A DNA stretch of 64,000 bases, taken from positions 1 to 64,000 of the forward strand of contig NZ_QGDV01000002.1 in the NCBI RefSeq assembly GCF_003149025.1. The letters are read 5' to 3'. The position numbers and the translations under genes were made by a program. The notes beneath the pieces are model-generated. The model ran no database searches. It worked only from the letters and a program-made list of their open reading frames with translations, and was not told where the DNA came from. Below, in pieces: positions 48,104 through 56,734 of the stretch. The stretch comes from Rathayibacter iranicus NCPPB 2253 = VKM Ac-1602. GTDB lineage: Bacteria > Actinomycetota > Actinomycetes > Actinomycetales > Microbacteriaceae. The stretch's first letter is position 1; each line of letters begins with the position of its first letter.

Positions 48104-49403
48104 CCCACGGGTGACGACGCTGGAGGGTGAGCTGCCCGAGGGGCTGGTCGACGCGGTGGAGGCGTACGAGGCGGCACTGGTGAAGGACGACGTCGCGGCC
48201 CTCGCGGACGCGTTCGTCGATGCGCCGACGACGCTGCGGGGTGATGCCGCTCAGGCCCCGGCGCCGGGCCTTGACGCGCGGGTGTGGCGGGCCGTCGGGG
48301 CTCCGCTCGTGTCTGCCATCGGCTCCGGACCCCTGAGCGGGCTCGATGTTGCGGTCAAGGATCTCTTCGCGATCGAGGGGCAGCGGATCGGCGCGGGAGT
48401 GCCGGACTACTTCGCCGGGGCGCAGGTGGAAGCGGCGACTGCTCCGGCCGTCGCGCAGCTGCTCGCGGCCGGGGCGTCGGTGCGCGGGATCGCGCAGACG
48501 GACGAGTTCGCGTACAGCATTGCGGGGCGTAACTCTGGTTACGGGACGCCACCGAATCCGGCGGTCCCGGGCGCACTACCCGGCGGGTCGTCCAGCGGAT
48601 CGGCCACCGCGGTCTCGCTCGGGCAGGCCGCGATCGGCCTCGCGACCGACACGGCCGGCTCGATCCGGGTACCGGCCTCGTACCAGGGGCTCTGGGGCCT
48701 GAGGACGACGCACGGGGCAGTGTCGGTCGAGGGGCTGCTGCCCCTCGCGCCGAGCTTCGACGCGGTCGGCTGGCTGACTCGGGACCTGTCGACGTTGCGG
48801 CGTGTGGCGCTGGTCGGTCTGCCGGGGGAGCCTTCGCCGATCGGCGGCTTCGTGGTCGCCGAGGCGCTGCTCGAACACGTGCACGCTCCGGTGCGGGCGG
48901 CCTTCACGGCGGCGATCCGCGGCTGCGGAGCGGAGCGCATCGAGCTGCCTCCGGTGCGGGAGATGCTGGAGGCGTTCCGGCTCGTCCAGGCGGCGGAAGC
49001 GTGGGTGTCGGATGGTGCGTGGGTCGCGGCGCATCCCGGGGTGCTCGCACCGGATGTGCAGGCCCGATTCGACGTGGCCTCGCAGGTGGACACCGCGACG
49101 GAAGCGAGGGCGCGGGCACACGTCGCGCAGTTCCGCGAGGCGCTGGATGCCGCGCTCAGTGGTCGCGTGCTGCTCCTGCCCTCGGCGTCATCGGTCGCTC
49201 CTGCACTCGACGCTTCGGCGGAGGTCGTCGATGCGGCGCGAATGGCGACCCTCCGGTTGACGTGTCTTGCCGGGATCGGCGGGTACCCGGCACTGTCGAT
49301 GCCGCGCTTGAGAGTCGCCGGTGGGCCCGTCGGACTGTGTCTGGTGGGCCCGCGGGGGTCGGATCTGGCGCTGCTCGACGTGGCGGCCGACTGGGAAGAG
49401 TAA
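48096..49403 (+). CDS. Amidase-signature enzyme with AtzH-like N-terminal part
   Basis: A 435-residue protein; ATG 48096 overlaps the acetamidase stop (ATGTCTGA). The Ser-cisSer-Lys triad is visible: LDVAVKDLFAI (Lys, near 86), GALPGGSSSGSATAVS (cisSer, near 163) and TDTAGSIRVPAS (Ser, near 187). Residues 14-45, LVDAVEAYEAALVKDDVAAL then ADAF, resemble the AtzH/DUF3225 domain that is sometimes fused to amidases of cyanuric acid or biuret pathways. The substrate is unknown; in this nitrogen-scavenging region a carbamoyl or oxamate-type amide is plausible. Confidence 0.85.
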   Translation: MSDPRVTTLEGELPEGLVDAVEAYEAALVKDDVAALADAFVDAPTTLRGDAAQAPAPGLDARVWRAVGAPLVSAIGSGPLSGLDVAVKDLFAIEGQRIGAGVPDYFAGAQVEAATAPAVAQLLAAGASVRGIAQTDEFAYSIAGRNSGYGTPPNPAVPGALPGGSSSGSATAVSLGQAAIGLATDTAGSIRVPASYQGLWGLRTTHGAVSVEGLLPLAPSFDAVGWLTRDLSTLRRVALVGLPGEPSPIGGFVVAEALLEHVHAPVRAAFTAAIRGCGAERIELPPVREMLEAFRLVQAAEAWVSDGAWVAAHPGVLAPDVQARFDVASQVDTATEARARAHVAQFREALDAALSGRVLLLPSASSVAPALDASAEVVDAARMATLRLTCLAGIGGYPALSMPRLRVAGGPVGLCLVGPRGSDLALLDVAADWEE

Positions 49404-49410
49404 CTCGGCA

Positions 49411-50715
49411 TCAGAACGGCGGTGGAGGGTCGGCGAAGTGCGGCGCTGTCGCGCATGCCGGCGGATTGGGCGGCCGGGTGGTGACGCGGCGTCCGGTGGG
49501 AGTGGTCCAGTCGGCCGCGCCGTCGGGGTGCAGGACGTAAGTCCAGCGGTCGCCGTGACGGACATGGTGGTGGGCGACGCAGAGCGAGGCGAGATTGTCG
49601 AGGGCGGTGGTGCCTCCGTTTCGCCACTCGATGGTGTGGTCAGCCTCGGCGGAGGCGGCGGGCCTCGTGCAGCCGGGGAAGCGGCACGTTTGATCGCGCA
49701 GATGCAGGGCGAGGCGCATTCGAGGGGGAGGGAGGCGGTGCGTCCGTCCGACGGAGATGACCGCGCCGGTGCTCGGGTGCGTCAGGACCGGGGTGAACGA
49801 GGCGCCGGCGTCGAGTAGCTGACGGGCGGCATCGGCGGGGACAAGGCCGTAGCCGTCGAGATCGGCGGGAGTGTCGTCGAGGCCCGCGGCCGTGCTCGCT
49901 GAGACGGTCAGCCTGACGTCGGCGCGCACCCCGGGAACGAACGTCGGCGCACCCGGCGGGTCGTCCTGGACCGGGGTAGTGCCGGTGACATCTCCGTCGC
50001 ACACGAGGTCGGCCAGGGCGTCGGCGCGGAGCTGCGCCAGGGTGCGCTCGTCACCGGAACCGGAACCGTCGCCCTCGCGAAGGATGCGCGCGATCCGGTC
50101 AAGCCGGGCGTGAGCACCAACAGCGACAGGTGCGGGGAGGTAGGCGCACAGCATCGCCATGCCATCGTGCTCGGGCGTGACCCAGACGGCCCGATCGTCA
50201 CACGCGCGCGCATGGCGCTCTGCGAGCGGTTGGTCGTGCAGCTCGTCCCGCAGTCGCGCCAGCCGACGACGCAGTTGCGTGGGCGTCAGCGCGGCGGCGA
50301 GTGCGGCGGCACGCCTATCGAACTCGGCGCGGGATGCAGCCGGCAGGGTGCCTGCGACACTGCAAATAAGCTGCCCGGCCTCCCAGCGCAGACGTGCCCG
50401 CGCCAGAGCCTCGCGCGTGCACGGAAGGTCGTCGACGAGTAGGCGCGCGTGCTCGAGCTCTCGCGTCAGCACTCGCTCGGAGACGCCCAGCGCGACCGCG
50501 AGTTCGGCCCGGATCGAGCGTTCGACCAGGTCGCTCGACTCCCGGCGGGACTGACCGGACGCGAACGACTCCGGAGACGTCAGCGCCGCCCGGTACCCCG
50601 CGTGCAGGGCCTCGGCGGAGGCGAGGTGCAGCGGGGAGGCGGAGCGCGCTAGCCGAGCTGCGCGGTCGCCGAGCGCGCGAACCTCCGCGTGTCCTGTCTC
50701 CGCTTCGTGTGCCAT
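49411..50715 (-). CDS. DUF222 / HNH endonuclease protein
   Basis: A 434-residue protein starting at ATG 50715. The N-terminal DUF222 region (about 40-260) is helical and Arg/Ala-rich. The C-terminal HNH domain reads CRFPGCTRPAASAEADHTIE then WRNGGTTALDNLASLCVAHH, with the two zinc-binding cysteines and the HNH residues D-H, N and H. Actinobacterial genomes carry many such paralogues, often called REP13E12-like, with unknown role; they behave as dispersed repeats. It lies between the amidase and the purine genes on the opposite strand. Confidence 0.88.
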   Translation of the reverse strand: MAHEAETGHAEVRALGDRAARLARSASPLHLASAEALHAGYRAALTSPESFASGQSRRESSDLVERSIRAELAVALGVSERVLTRELEHARLLVDDLPCTREALARARLRWEAGQLICSVAGTLPAASRAEFDRRAAALAAALTPTQLRRRLARLRDELHDQPLAERHARACDDRAVWVTPEHDGMAMLCAYLPAPVAVGAHARLDRIARILREGDGSGSGDERTLAQLRADALADLVCDGDVTGTTPVQDDPPGAPTFVPGVRADVRLTVSASTAAGLDDTPADLDGYGLVPADAARQLLDAGASFTPVLTHPSTGAVISVGRTHRLPPPRMRLALHLRDQTCRFPGCTRPAASAEADHTIEWRNGGTTALDNLASLCVAHHHVRHGDRWTYVLHPDGAADWTTPTGRRVTTRPPNPPACATAPHFADPPPPF

Positions 50716-50898
50716 ATGGGTATTGAACCAGCGACCACCGACACAGGAGGGGTCACTACCGTTGAGGCTGGACAAGTCGACCTCGATTGGCGCCTGTGGA
50801 GGGACGCTGCTTAGGCCGCGAAACACTCACGACACGTCGGTTGCGTACCCTGGACGACTGACACAGCTTTTTCTCCCGGCTCTCGTAGAGGTGGTCCC

Positions 50899-52137
50899 AT
50901 GTCTGCGCCCTCGACGTTCCTCCCGATCGACCCGCCGCCGCGCCTGCTGATGGGGCCCGGCCCGATCACCGCCGATCCCCGGGTGCTGCGCGCCATGTCG
51001 GCGCAGCTTGTCGGCCAGTACGACCCGTTCATGACGGCGACGATGACCGAGACGCAGGAGTTGTACCGGCAGGTCTTCCGGACCCGCAACGAGAAGACCA
51101 TGCTCATCGACGGCACGAGCCGCGCCGGCATCGAGGCCGCCCTCGTCTCGATGCTCGAGCCCGGCGACCGCGTCCTGGTGCCCATCTTCGGCCGCTTCGG
51201 CCACCTCCTTCGCGAGATCGCCGAGCGCTGCGGAGCCGAGGTGCACGTGATCGAAGCGGAGTGGGGCCAGGTGTTCCCGGTCTCGGCGATCGCGGAGGCG
51301 ATTGCCCGCGTGAAGCCAACGCTGCTGGCCGTGGTGCACGGTGACACCTCGACCACGATGGCGCAGCCGCTGGAGGAGATCGGTGCCCTCTGCGAGAAGC
51401 ACGGTGCGCTGTTCTACACCGACGTGACGGCCTCGCTCGCGGGCAATCCCTTCGGCGCCGACGCGCTCGGGCTCGACGCAGTCTCGGCCGGGTTGCAGAA
51501 GTGCCTCGGCGGGCCCTCTGGCTCGGCGCCGGTGACGTTCTCGGAGCGGGCGGTCGCCGTGATCGAGTCGCGAAAAAGCATCGAGGCCGGGATCCGCGAC
51601 GAGGGTGACGCGGTCAGCGCCCATCGCGTGCGCTCCAATTATTTCGACCTCGGCATGGTCTTCGACTACTGGGGACCGCGCCGGCTCAACCATCACACCG
51701 AGGCGACGACGATGCTCTACGGTGCCCGCGAGTGCGCGCGCCTCATTGTCGAGGAGGGGTTAGACGCGACGATCTCCCGACATGAACTGCACGGCGCGGC
51801 GATGCTCGCGGGCGTTCTGGGCTTGGGCTTGGACGTGTTCGGTGATGTCGCGCACAAGATGAGCAACGTGGTCGCGGTCCGCATTCCGGAGGGCGTGCAG
51901 GGCGACGCGGTGCGCGGCGAGCTGCTAGGGGACTTCGGCATCGAGATTGGCACCTCCTTTGGACCGTTGCACGGGAAGGTCTGGCGGATCGGCACCATGG
52001 GCTACAACGCGCGCACCGACGCGGTGTTGACGACGCTTGCGGCATTGGAGGCAGTGCTGCGCCGCGCGGGCGCCTCCGTGCCGGTCGGTGGCGGCGTTGA
52101 CGGAGCGTACGAGGTGTACGGGGCGGCTCGCGCATGA
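50899..52137 (+). CDS. pucG: Ureidoglycine-glyoxylate aminotransferase-like PLP enzyme
   Basis: A 412-residue class V aminotransferase of the alanine-glyoxylate group. LLMGPGPITADPRVLRAM (near 17) is the typical opening and the PLP-binding Lys is in DAVSAGLQKCLGGPSG (near 198). In Bacillus subtilis PucG moves the amino group of ureidoglycine to glyoxylate, giving glycine and oxalurate. The gene overlaps the allantoate amidohydrolase gene by ATGA, which produces ureidoglycine; this fixes the likely substrate. Start at ATG 50899. Confidence 0.88.
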   Translation: MSAPSTFLPIDPPPRLLMGPGPITADPRVLRAMSAQLVGQYDPFMTATMTETQELYRQVFRTRNEKTMLIDGTSRAGIEAALVSMLEPGDRVLVPIFGRFGHLLREIAERCGAEVHVIEAEWGQVFPVSAIAEAIARVKPTLLAVVHGDTSTTMAQPLEEIGALCEKHGALFYTDVTASLAGNPFGADALGLDAVSAGLQKCLGGPSGSAPVTFSERAVAVIESRKSIEAGIRDEGDAVSAHRVRSNYFDLGMVFDYWGPRRLNHHTEATTMLYGARECARLIVEEGLDATISRHELHGAAMLAGVLGLGLDVFGDVAHKMSNVVAVRIPEGVQGDAVRGELLGDFGIEIGTSFGPLHGKVWRIGTMGYNARTDAVLTTLAALEAVLRRAGASVPVGGGVDGAYEVYGAARA

Positions 52138-53375
52138 TCGATGCCGCGACGATCATGGACCGCTGCGACGAGTTCGCCGCGGTCTCGAGCATGCGTGGCG
52201 GGATCGAGCGGGTCTACCTCTCGCCGGAGCACGCGCGCGTGAACGCTCTGGCCGCTCGCTGGATGGCCGAGGCTGGGATGCGCACCTGGCAGGATGCCGC
52301 GGGCAACCAGTGCGGCCGCTACGAGGGTGCCAGTCCGGGGCAGCCCGCCTTGCTGCTCGGGTCCCACCTCGACACGGTTCCCGACGCAGGGCGTTACGAC
52401 GGGATCCTCGGGGTGCTCCTCGCGATCGGCGTGGTCTCGCGCCTGCACGCCGCGGGGACCAGACTTCCGTTCGCTGTCGAAGTCGTGGCGTTCGGGGACG
52501 AGGAGGGGACCCGCTTCGGCACGGCGCTTCTCGGCTCGCGCGCGCTCGCCGGCACCTGGGATCCGAACTGGTGGGATCTGGAGGACGCCGCGGGCACGAC
52601 GCTCGTCGAGGCATTCCGCGACTTCGGTCTCGATCCCTCCCGCATCGGCACGGCCGCCCGCGACGCGCACGACCTCCTCGCCTACCTCGAGGCGCACATC
52701 GAGCAGGGCCCGTATTTGGAGGAGGCGGACCGCGCGCTGGCCGTGGTCTCGTCGATCGCCGGCGCGCGCCGCTTCGCTCTGACGCTCACCGGTGTAGCGG
52801 GGCACGCGGGCGGAGTGCCGCTCGATCGCCGCCGGGACGCCCTGACAGGTGCGGCGGAGGCCGTGCTCACCGTCGAGCGGATCGCGCGCGAGCGGAGCGT
52901 CATCGCGACGGTAGGGCGACTCGAGGTGTTCCCAGGAGCCGTCAACGTTATTCCCGGGCGCGTGGAATTCAGCCTCGACCTGCGGGCCGAGACCGACGAG
53001 CAACGGGACGCGGCGTGGGATGCGATCGAGCACGAGATGTTCGAGTCTGCGTCGCGCCGTCGCCTCGCGCTGACGGTGCAGGAGACTCACTCCGCCCCCG
53101 CCGTCGTGGCGTCCACACCTCTGCAGGACATCATCCGCGCGGGCATCCAGGCGACGGGCGACGCTGAGCCGATGGTCCTCTTCTCGAAGGCGGGGCATGA
53201 CGCGATGGCGGTCGCCGACCTCACCGAGTACGCGATGCTGTTCCTCCGTTGCGAGGGCGGCGTCAGTCATCACCCGGACGAGAATGTTACCGAGGCCGAC
53301 GTCGCGACCGCGCTCGACGCGTTCGAGGCGGCCGTGCTGGCGCTCGCCGTCAAGGTGGAAGCGCACCCGTCGTGA
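52134..53375 (+). CDS. allC: Allantoate amidohydrolase
   Basis: A 413-residue M20-family metallohydrolase that converts allantoate to ureidoglycine, carbon dioxide and ammonia. Metal ligands are in LLLGSHLDTVPDAGRYDG (His and Asp, near 77), FGDEEGTRFG (Glu pair, near 125), YLEAHIEQGP (His, near 190) and GGVSHHPDENVT (His, near 380). The dimerisation domain in the middle contains GVAGHAGGVPLDRRRDAL. Its ATG lies in the pucG stop. It is followed 43 bases later by the SufU-like gene. Confidence 0.9.
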   Translation: MIDAATIMDRCDEFAAVSSMRGGIERVYLSPEHARVNALAARWMAEAGMRTWQDAAGNQCGRYEGASPGQPALLLGSHLDTVPDAGRYDGILGVLLAIGVVSRLHAAGTRLPFAVEVVAFGDEEGTRFGTALLGSRALAGTWDPNWWDLEDAAGTTLVEAFRDFGLDPSRIGTAARDAHDLLAYLEAHIEQGPYLEEADRALAVVSSIAGARRFALTLTGVAGHAGGVPLDRRRDALTGAAEAVLTVERIARERSVIATVGRLEVFPGAVNVIPGRVEFSLDLRAETDEQRDAAWDAIEHEMFESASRRRLALTVQETHSAPAVVASTPLQDIIRAGIQATGDAEPMVLFSKAGHDAMAVADLTEYAMLFLRCEGGVSHHPDENVTEADVATALDAFEAAVLALAVKVEAHPS

Positions 53376-53418
53376 CCGCGAGTAGCGGCACGGCTTACGC
53401 CGAGCTGGAGGACCGGGC

Positions 53419-53829
53419 GTGATCGAGGCGGCGGAGCTGATCCGCGCGCACGCGAAGTATCCGGTTGGTCGAGGCGACCCGGCCCCGGCGCTCGGGCGGG
53501 CTGAGCTTGTGACACCGACGTGCGGCGATCGGATCGAGGTCCGCGTAGATGGCGCCGCCGAGCAGGTGCGGCTCGCCTGGAGCGGGCGGGGGTGCGAAGT
53601 TTCGCAGGGGTCTGCGTCACTGCTGGCAGACGAGCTGAGCGGGCTCTCGGTTGTTCAGGTGCGCCGACGGATCGACGCGTTCCTCACGGGAATGGCGCGT
53701 CGCTCGGGTCCGCTCGCGGGTGACGAGGAGGCGCTGCTCGCGGTGGCAGGCAACCCGGTCCGCTCGGTCTGTGCCACGCTCGCCTGGCGGGCGCTTGCCG
53801 CTGCGCTCGAGGACGCGGGACTCGCGTGA
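53419..53829 (+). CDS. SufU/NifU-like Fe-S scaffold homologue
   Basis: A 136-residue protein starting at GTG 53419. The three cysteine sites of SufU are present in order: TPTCGDRIEV (near 34), GRGCEVSQGSASLL (near 57) and VRSVCATLAWRAL (near 118), with the extra Asp after the first Cys. SufU normally sits in the suf operon and takes sulfur from SufS. Here it is third in a purine operon, so it may supply iron-sulfur clusters, or sulfur, to the xanthine dehydrogenase encoded 7 kb away. The job is inferred from place. Confidence 0.75.
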   Translation: MIEAAELIRAHAKYPVGRGDPAPALGRAELVTPTCGDRIEVRVDGAAEQVRLAWSGRGCEVSQGSASLLADELSGLSVVQVRRRIDAFLTGMARRSGPLAGDEEALLAVAGNPVRSVCATLAWRALAAALEDAGLA

Positions 53830-53834
53830 CCGGC

Positions 53835-54413
53835 TCAGCGTGGCCCGTCCCGGTCGACTCCCGACCACAGGTCGCCGCACTCGACCTCGTGGGCGCCCGC
53901 CGCGCGCAGCAGATCGCGGGCACCGGAGTCACCGTGGACCGTCCTGATCAGCGCCAGCCAGTGCTCGCGGCCCAGCAAGACCGGATGGCCGGGGCGCCCG
54001 GCGAAGACGGCGCGGGCCAGCACGCCGGGTGTGGGCGGGGCACTACACAGGAGTCGCGCGCCGACTGTCACGGGCTCGTCCGGCAGGTCGACGAGGGTGA
54101 CCAGGGCGGCGTCGTACGGGGCAGCATCACCCGCGTCATTGTTCGCCGCGGCGAGACCCGCTCGGAGCGAGGCCGAGAGGCCGAGAGGCCAGTTCTCCGC
54201 CACGACGATCTCGGCGCTCGGGGGTACCAGGAGGCGCGCCCGTTCGGCCCCGGCGCCGAGCACGACCAGGACGCGCCGGCACCCAACAGCCTCCAGCCGC
54301 TGCACCGCACGCTCCACCCACGGAGTCTCTGCGTCGTCGCGGCGGAGCGCCTTCGGACCGCCAGCCCGACGTCCCGCACCCGCCGCGAGTACCACTCCGA
54401 CCACCGCATTCAC
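53835..54413 (-). CDS. MobA/MocA-like nucleotidyltransferase
   Basis: A 192-residue protein of the NTP-transferase fold. Start at GTG 54413, where GVVLAAGAGRRAGGPKAL is the nucleotide-binding loop with its Gly-rich motif and Lys. VTLVDLPDEPV (near 105) has the metal-binding Asp and GRPGHPVLLGREHW (near 145) is typical of MocA-like cytidylyltransferases. These add CMP to the molybdenum cofactor used by xanthine dehydrogenase-type enzymes. It lies between the SufU-like gene and uraD, on the other strand, consistent with cofactor supply for the dehydrogenase. Confidence 0.82.
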   Translation of the reverse strand: MNAVVGVVLAAGAGRRAGGPKALRRDDAETPWVERAVQRLEAVGCRRVLVVLGAGAERARLLVPPSAEIVVAENWPLGLSASLRAGLAAANNDAGDAAPYDAALVTLVDLPDEPVTVGARLLCSAPPTPGVLARAVFAGRPGHPVLLGREHWLALIRTVHGDSGARDLLRAAGAHEVECGDLWSGVDRDGPR

Positions 54414-54463
54414 TCGATCATCGTGCCTCAGACGATCCCGCTCCGCCCAACAAAGGAGACTGC

Positions 54464-54979
54464 GTGACTGCCCGCACTGCCCCAGACGAGACTCCGCGCG
54501 ACGCGCTGCTCGCCTGCCTGGCCGTCCCTCGCTGGGCCGACGAGCTGGCGGCCGGCGCACCCTACGCCTCCGTCGACGTCCTCGTCGAGGCGGCCGACCG
54601 TCTCGCGCGGACGCTCAGCGCCGACGAGGTGGAGACCGCCCTGGCCGACCACCCGCGGATCGGTCAGCGGCACGGGGGCGCGGGACGCTCCTCCGCCTTC
54701 TCGGCCTCGGAGCAGGCCGCGAGTCTGACCACCGACGAAGCGCTGACCGAGCGACTGCTGGCCGGCAACCGCACCTACGAGGAGCGTTTTGGGCGCGTGT
54801 TCCTGATCCGCGCGGCCGGTCGTGACCGCGCCGCGATCGTGGCGCAGCTGGAGCGGCGGCTCGCGCTCGATGACGCCACAGAGGAGCGGATCGTCGCCGA
54901 GCAGCTGCGCGAGATCGCTGTGCTGCGCGTGCGCGGGATCGCCGACGGGCTCGTCGGTGAGGCGGAGCCGGAGCGATGA
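54464..54979 (+). CDS. uraD: OHCU decarboxylase
   Basis: A 171-residue enzyme that turns 2-oxo-4-hydroxy-4-carboxy-5-ureidoimidazoline into S-allantoin. The catalytic His and partner residues are in LADHPRIGQRHG (near 61), and the second part of the active site in RVFLIRAAGRDRAAIV (near 110). It is all-helical and of normal length. GTG 54464 is the start, with an AAAGGAG sequence upstream. It overlaps uraH by ATGA, giving the last two steps from hydroxyisourate to allantoin in one unit. Confidence 0.92.
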   Translation: MTARTAPDETPRDALLACLAVPRWADELAAGAPYASVDVLVEAADRLARTLSADEVETALADHPRIGQRHGGAGRSSAFSASEQAASLTTDEALTERLLAGNRTYEERFGRVFLIRAAGRDRAAIVAQLERRLALDDATEERIVAEQLREIAVLRVRGIADGLVGEAEPER

Positions 54980-55323
54980 GCGGGTACGCCAGCCACGTGA
55001 GTACCCACGTGCTCGACGCTGTGCGCGGGCGGCCGGCGCAGGGCGTGCCGGTGTCGCTCGAGGCGCGGAGCGGATCCGATTGGGAACGCCTCGCCCAGGC
55101 GCGCACCGACGCGGACGGCCGGGTGAGCGCTTTCGGACCGGAGCGGCTGAGCGCCGGCGTCTACCGCGTCGTCTTCGACACGGCTGCCTGGTTCGCGGCG
55201 GCGGGAACGGAGTCGTTCTACCCCGAGGTCGTGGTGGTCTTCCGCGTCGACGGGGTGGCGGCGCACCTCCACGTCCCGCTCCTGCTCAGCCCGTTCGCCT
55301 ACTCCACCTACCGCGGGAGCTGA
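54976..55323 (+). CDS. uraH: 5-hydroxyisourate hydrolase
   Basis: A 115-residue transthyretin-like enzyme. It starts near STHVLDAVRGRPAQGVPVSL, whose His is catalytic, and ends with the family's YRGS tetrapeptide (YSTYRGS). The central Arg and His of the active site fall in YPEVVVVFRVDGVAAHLHVP. The start overlaps the uraD stop (ATGA). It hydrolyses the product of urate oxidase. Convergent with guanine deaminase, 19 bases apart. Confidence 0.94.
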   Translation: MSGYASHVSTHVLDAVRGRPAQGVPVSLEARSGSDWERLAQARTDADGRVSAFGPERLSAGVYRVVFDTAAWFAAAGTESFYPEVVVVFRVDGVAAHLHVPLLLSPFAYSTYRGS

Positions 55324-55342
55324 TCTGCAGATCGCACTCCAC

Positions 55343-56734
55343 CTACTCCGGAGCCGTGATCGCCTGCCCCCGCACGTGCACCGCCGCAATCGCCGGCTCG
55401 CGCAGAGTCATCAGCAGCGCGAAGAGCACCTGCGCCGTCGCCTCCGTCTCGTCGTCCGCCCGAATGCCGTGCGCCAGGACATCGGCAAGCGGCTCCCACC
55501 GGTCCGGTTCAATGCGGAGGAAATCGGCGTCCTTTCCGACGTCGAAGTTGCCGAAGCGCTCCTCCTGATCGAGCGCTCGCGCCCCCGCGAGGGTCGCGGT
55601 GAAGAGCAGCTCGGCCGGGTGCAGCGCCGCCGCCGCCTCGCCCGGCTCCGACAGATGCACCTTGAACGCGTCGTTCGCCACACGCGAGAGCAGCCACTCG
55701 TCGCCCGCGCCGATGTCGCTGCCGAGCGCGATCGTCACACCGGACGCGGCAGTCCGTCGCCAGGGCATCGTGCCCGAGCCGAGGAATTGCTGCGAAGTGG
55801 GGCAGTGCGCGATCGACGTGCCGGTCTCGGCCATCCGGTGCAGCTCCGCGTCCTGGCAGTGCACGGCGTGGGCGAGGATCGTGCGTGGCCCGAGCAGCGA
55901 TGACCCACCGGGCGCGGAGCCCGGGAGGAACAGGCCGTCGTAGGTGTCCAGGTAGCTGCGGGTGCCGTAGGAGCGGAGTACCGCCGCGATCTCGCCGTCG
56001 CCGGGGCGGTCGTTCTCGTTGAGGTGGCTGTGCACATAGACGCCGCTGGCGCGGACATCGTCGTAGAGGTCGCCGAGAGCGGCGAGGGTCGTCGGAGTCA
56101 CGGACAGCGAGAACCGCGGGATGATCGCGACCTGGAGAAGCGGATCCCTGCCGTGCCAGCGCGCGATCTCGTCGGCGGTGAGCGTGAGTGCCTCCTGCTC
56201 CGACGTGATCAGCGGGGCTGCGGAGCCGGGTCCGACGGTTTGGATGCCGCGGCCCGAGACGATCCGCAGGCCTGCCTCGCGGGTGCGCTCGAAGAGAGCG
56301 TCCTGAGCGGCCGGGAACGCCGATCCGAACACCAGCGCGGCCGTCGTACCGGCCCGGACGCGCCGCCGGGTGAAAGCGCGCGCGACCATCTCGGCGAATT
56401 CCGGGTCGGCGAGGCGCGCCTCCGCGGGGAACACCGTCCGGTCGAGCCACTCGAGCAGCTGACCGCCACCGAAGCCGTCGGTCGAGAACGTCTGCGGGAA
56501 GTGCATGTGCGTGTCGACGAAACCGGGCAGGAGGAACGTGGAGGCGTCACCGGTCACCGGCCAGGCCGCGTAGTTGCGCGGCAGCTCGCGGTACGGGCCG
56601 ACCCAGGCGACGGTGCCGGAGTCATCGACGACGAGCGCGCCGTCTGGGACCGAGACAAGCGAGGCTTCCGCCGTTGCCAGCACGGCCCGCCCCGCGATGT
56701 GCAGGACGTGACCGCGGTGGACGCCCCGCCTCAC
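55343..56734 (-). CDS. guaD: Guanine deaminase-like amidohydrolase
   Basis: A 463-residue amidohydrolase. The metal site is FVDTHMHFPQTFSTDGFGG (near 72), followed by VHSHLNENDRPGD (near 235), TILAHAVHCQD (near 284) and ALGSDIGAGDEWLL (Asp, near 333). THMHFPQ and SHLNEN are characteristic of guanine deaminases, which make xanthine. Start at GTG 56734 by GTGA overlap with the urate oxidase stop. It is third in the allB-urate oxidase-guaD operon. Confidence 0.88.
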   Translation of the reverse strand: MRRGVHRGHVLHIAGRAVLATAEASLVSVPDGALVVDDSGTVAWVGPYRELPRNYAAWPVTGDASTFLLPGFVDTHMHFPQTFSTDGFGGGQLLEWLDRTVFPAEARLADPEFAEMVARAFTRRRVRAGTTAALVFGSAFPAAQDALFERTREAGLRIVSGRGIQTVGPGSAAPLITSEQEALTLTADEIARWHGRDPLLQVAIIPRFSLSVTPTTLAALGDLYDDVRASGVYVHSHLNENDRPGDGEIAAVLRSYGTRSYLDTYDGLFLPGSAPGGSSLLGPRTILAHAVHCQDAELHRMAETGTSIAHCPTSQQFLGSGTMPWRRTAASGVTIALGSDIGAGDEWLLSRVANDAFKVHLSEPGEAAAALHPAELLFTATLAGARALDQEERFGNFDVGKDADFLRIEPDRWEPLADVLAHGIRADDETEATAQVLFALLMTLREPAIAAVHVRGQAITAPE

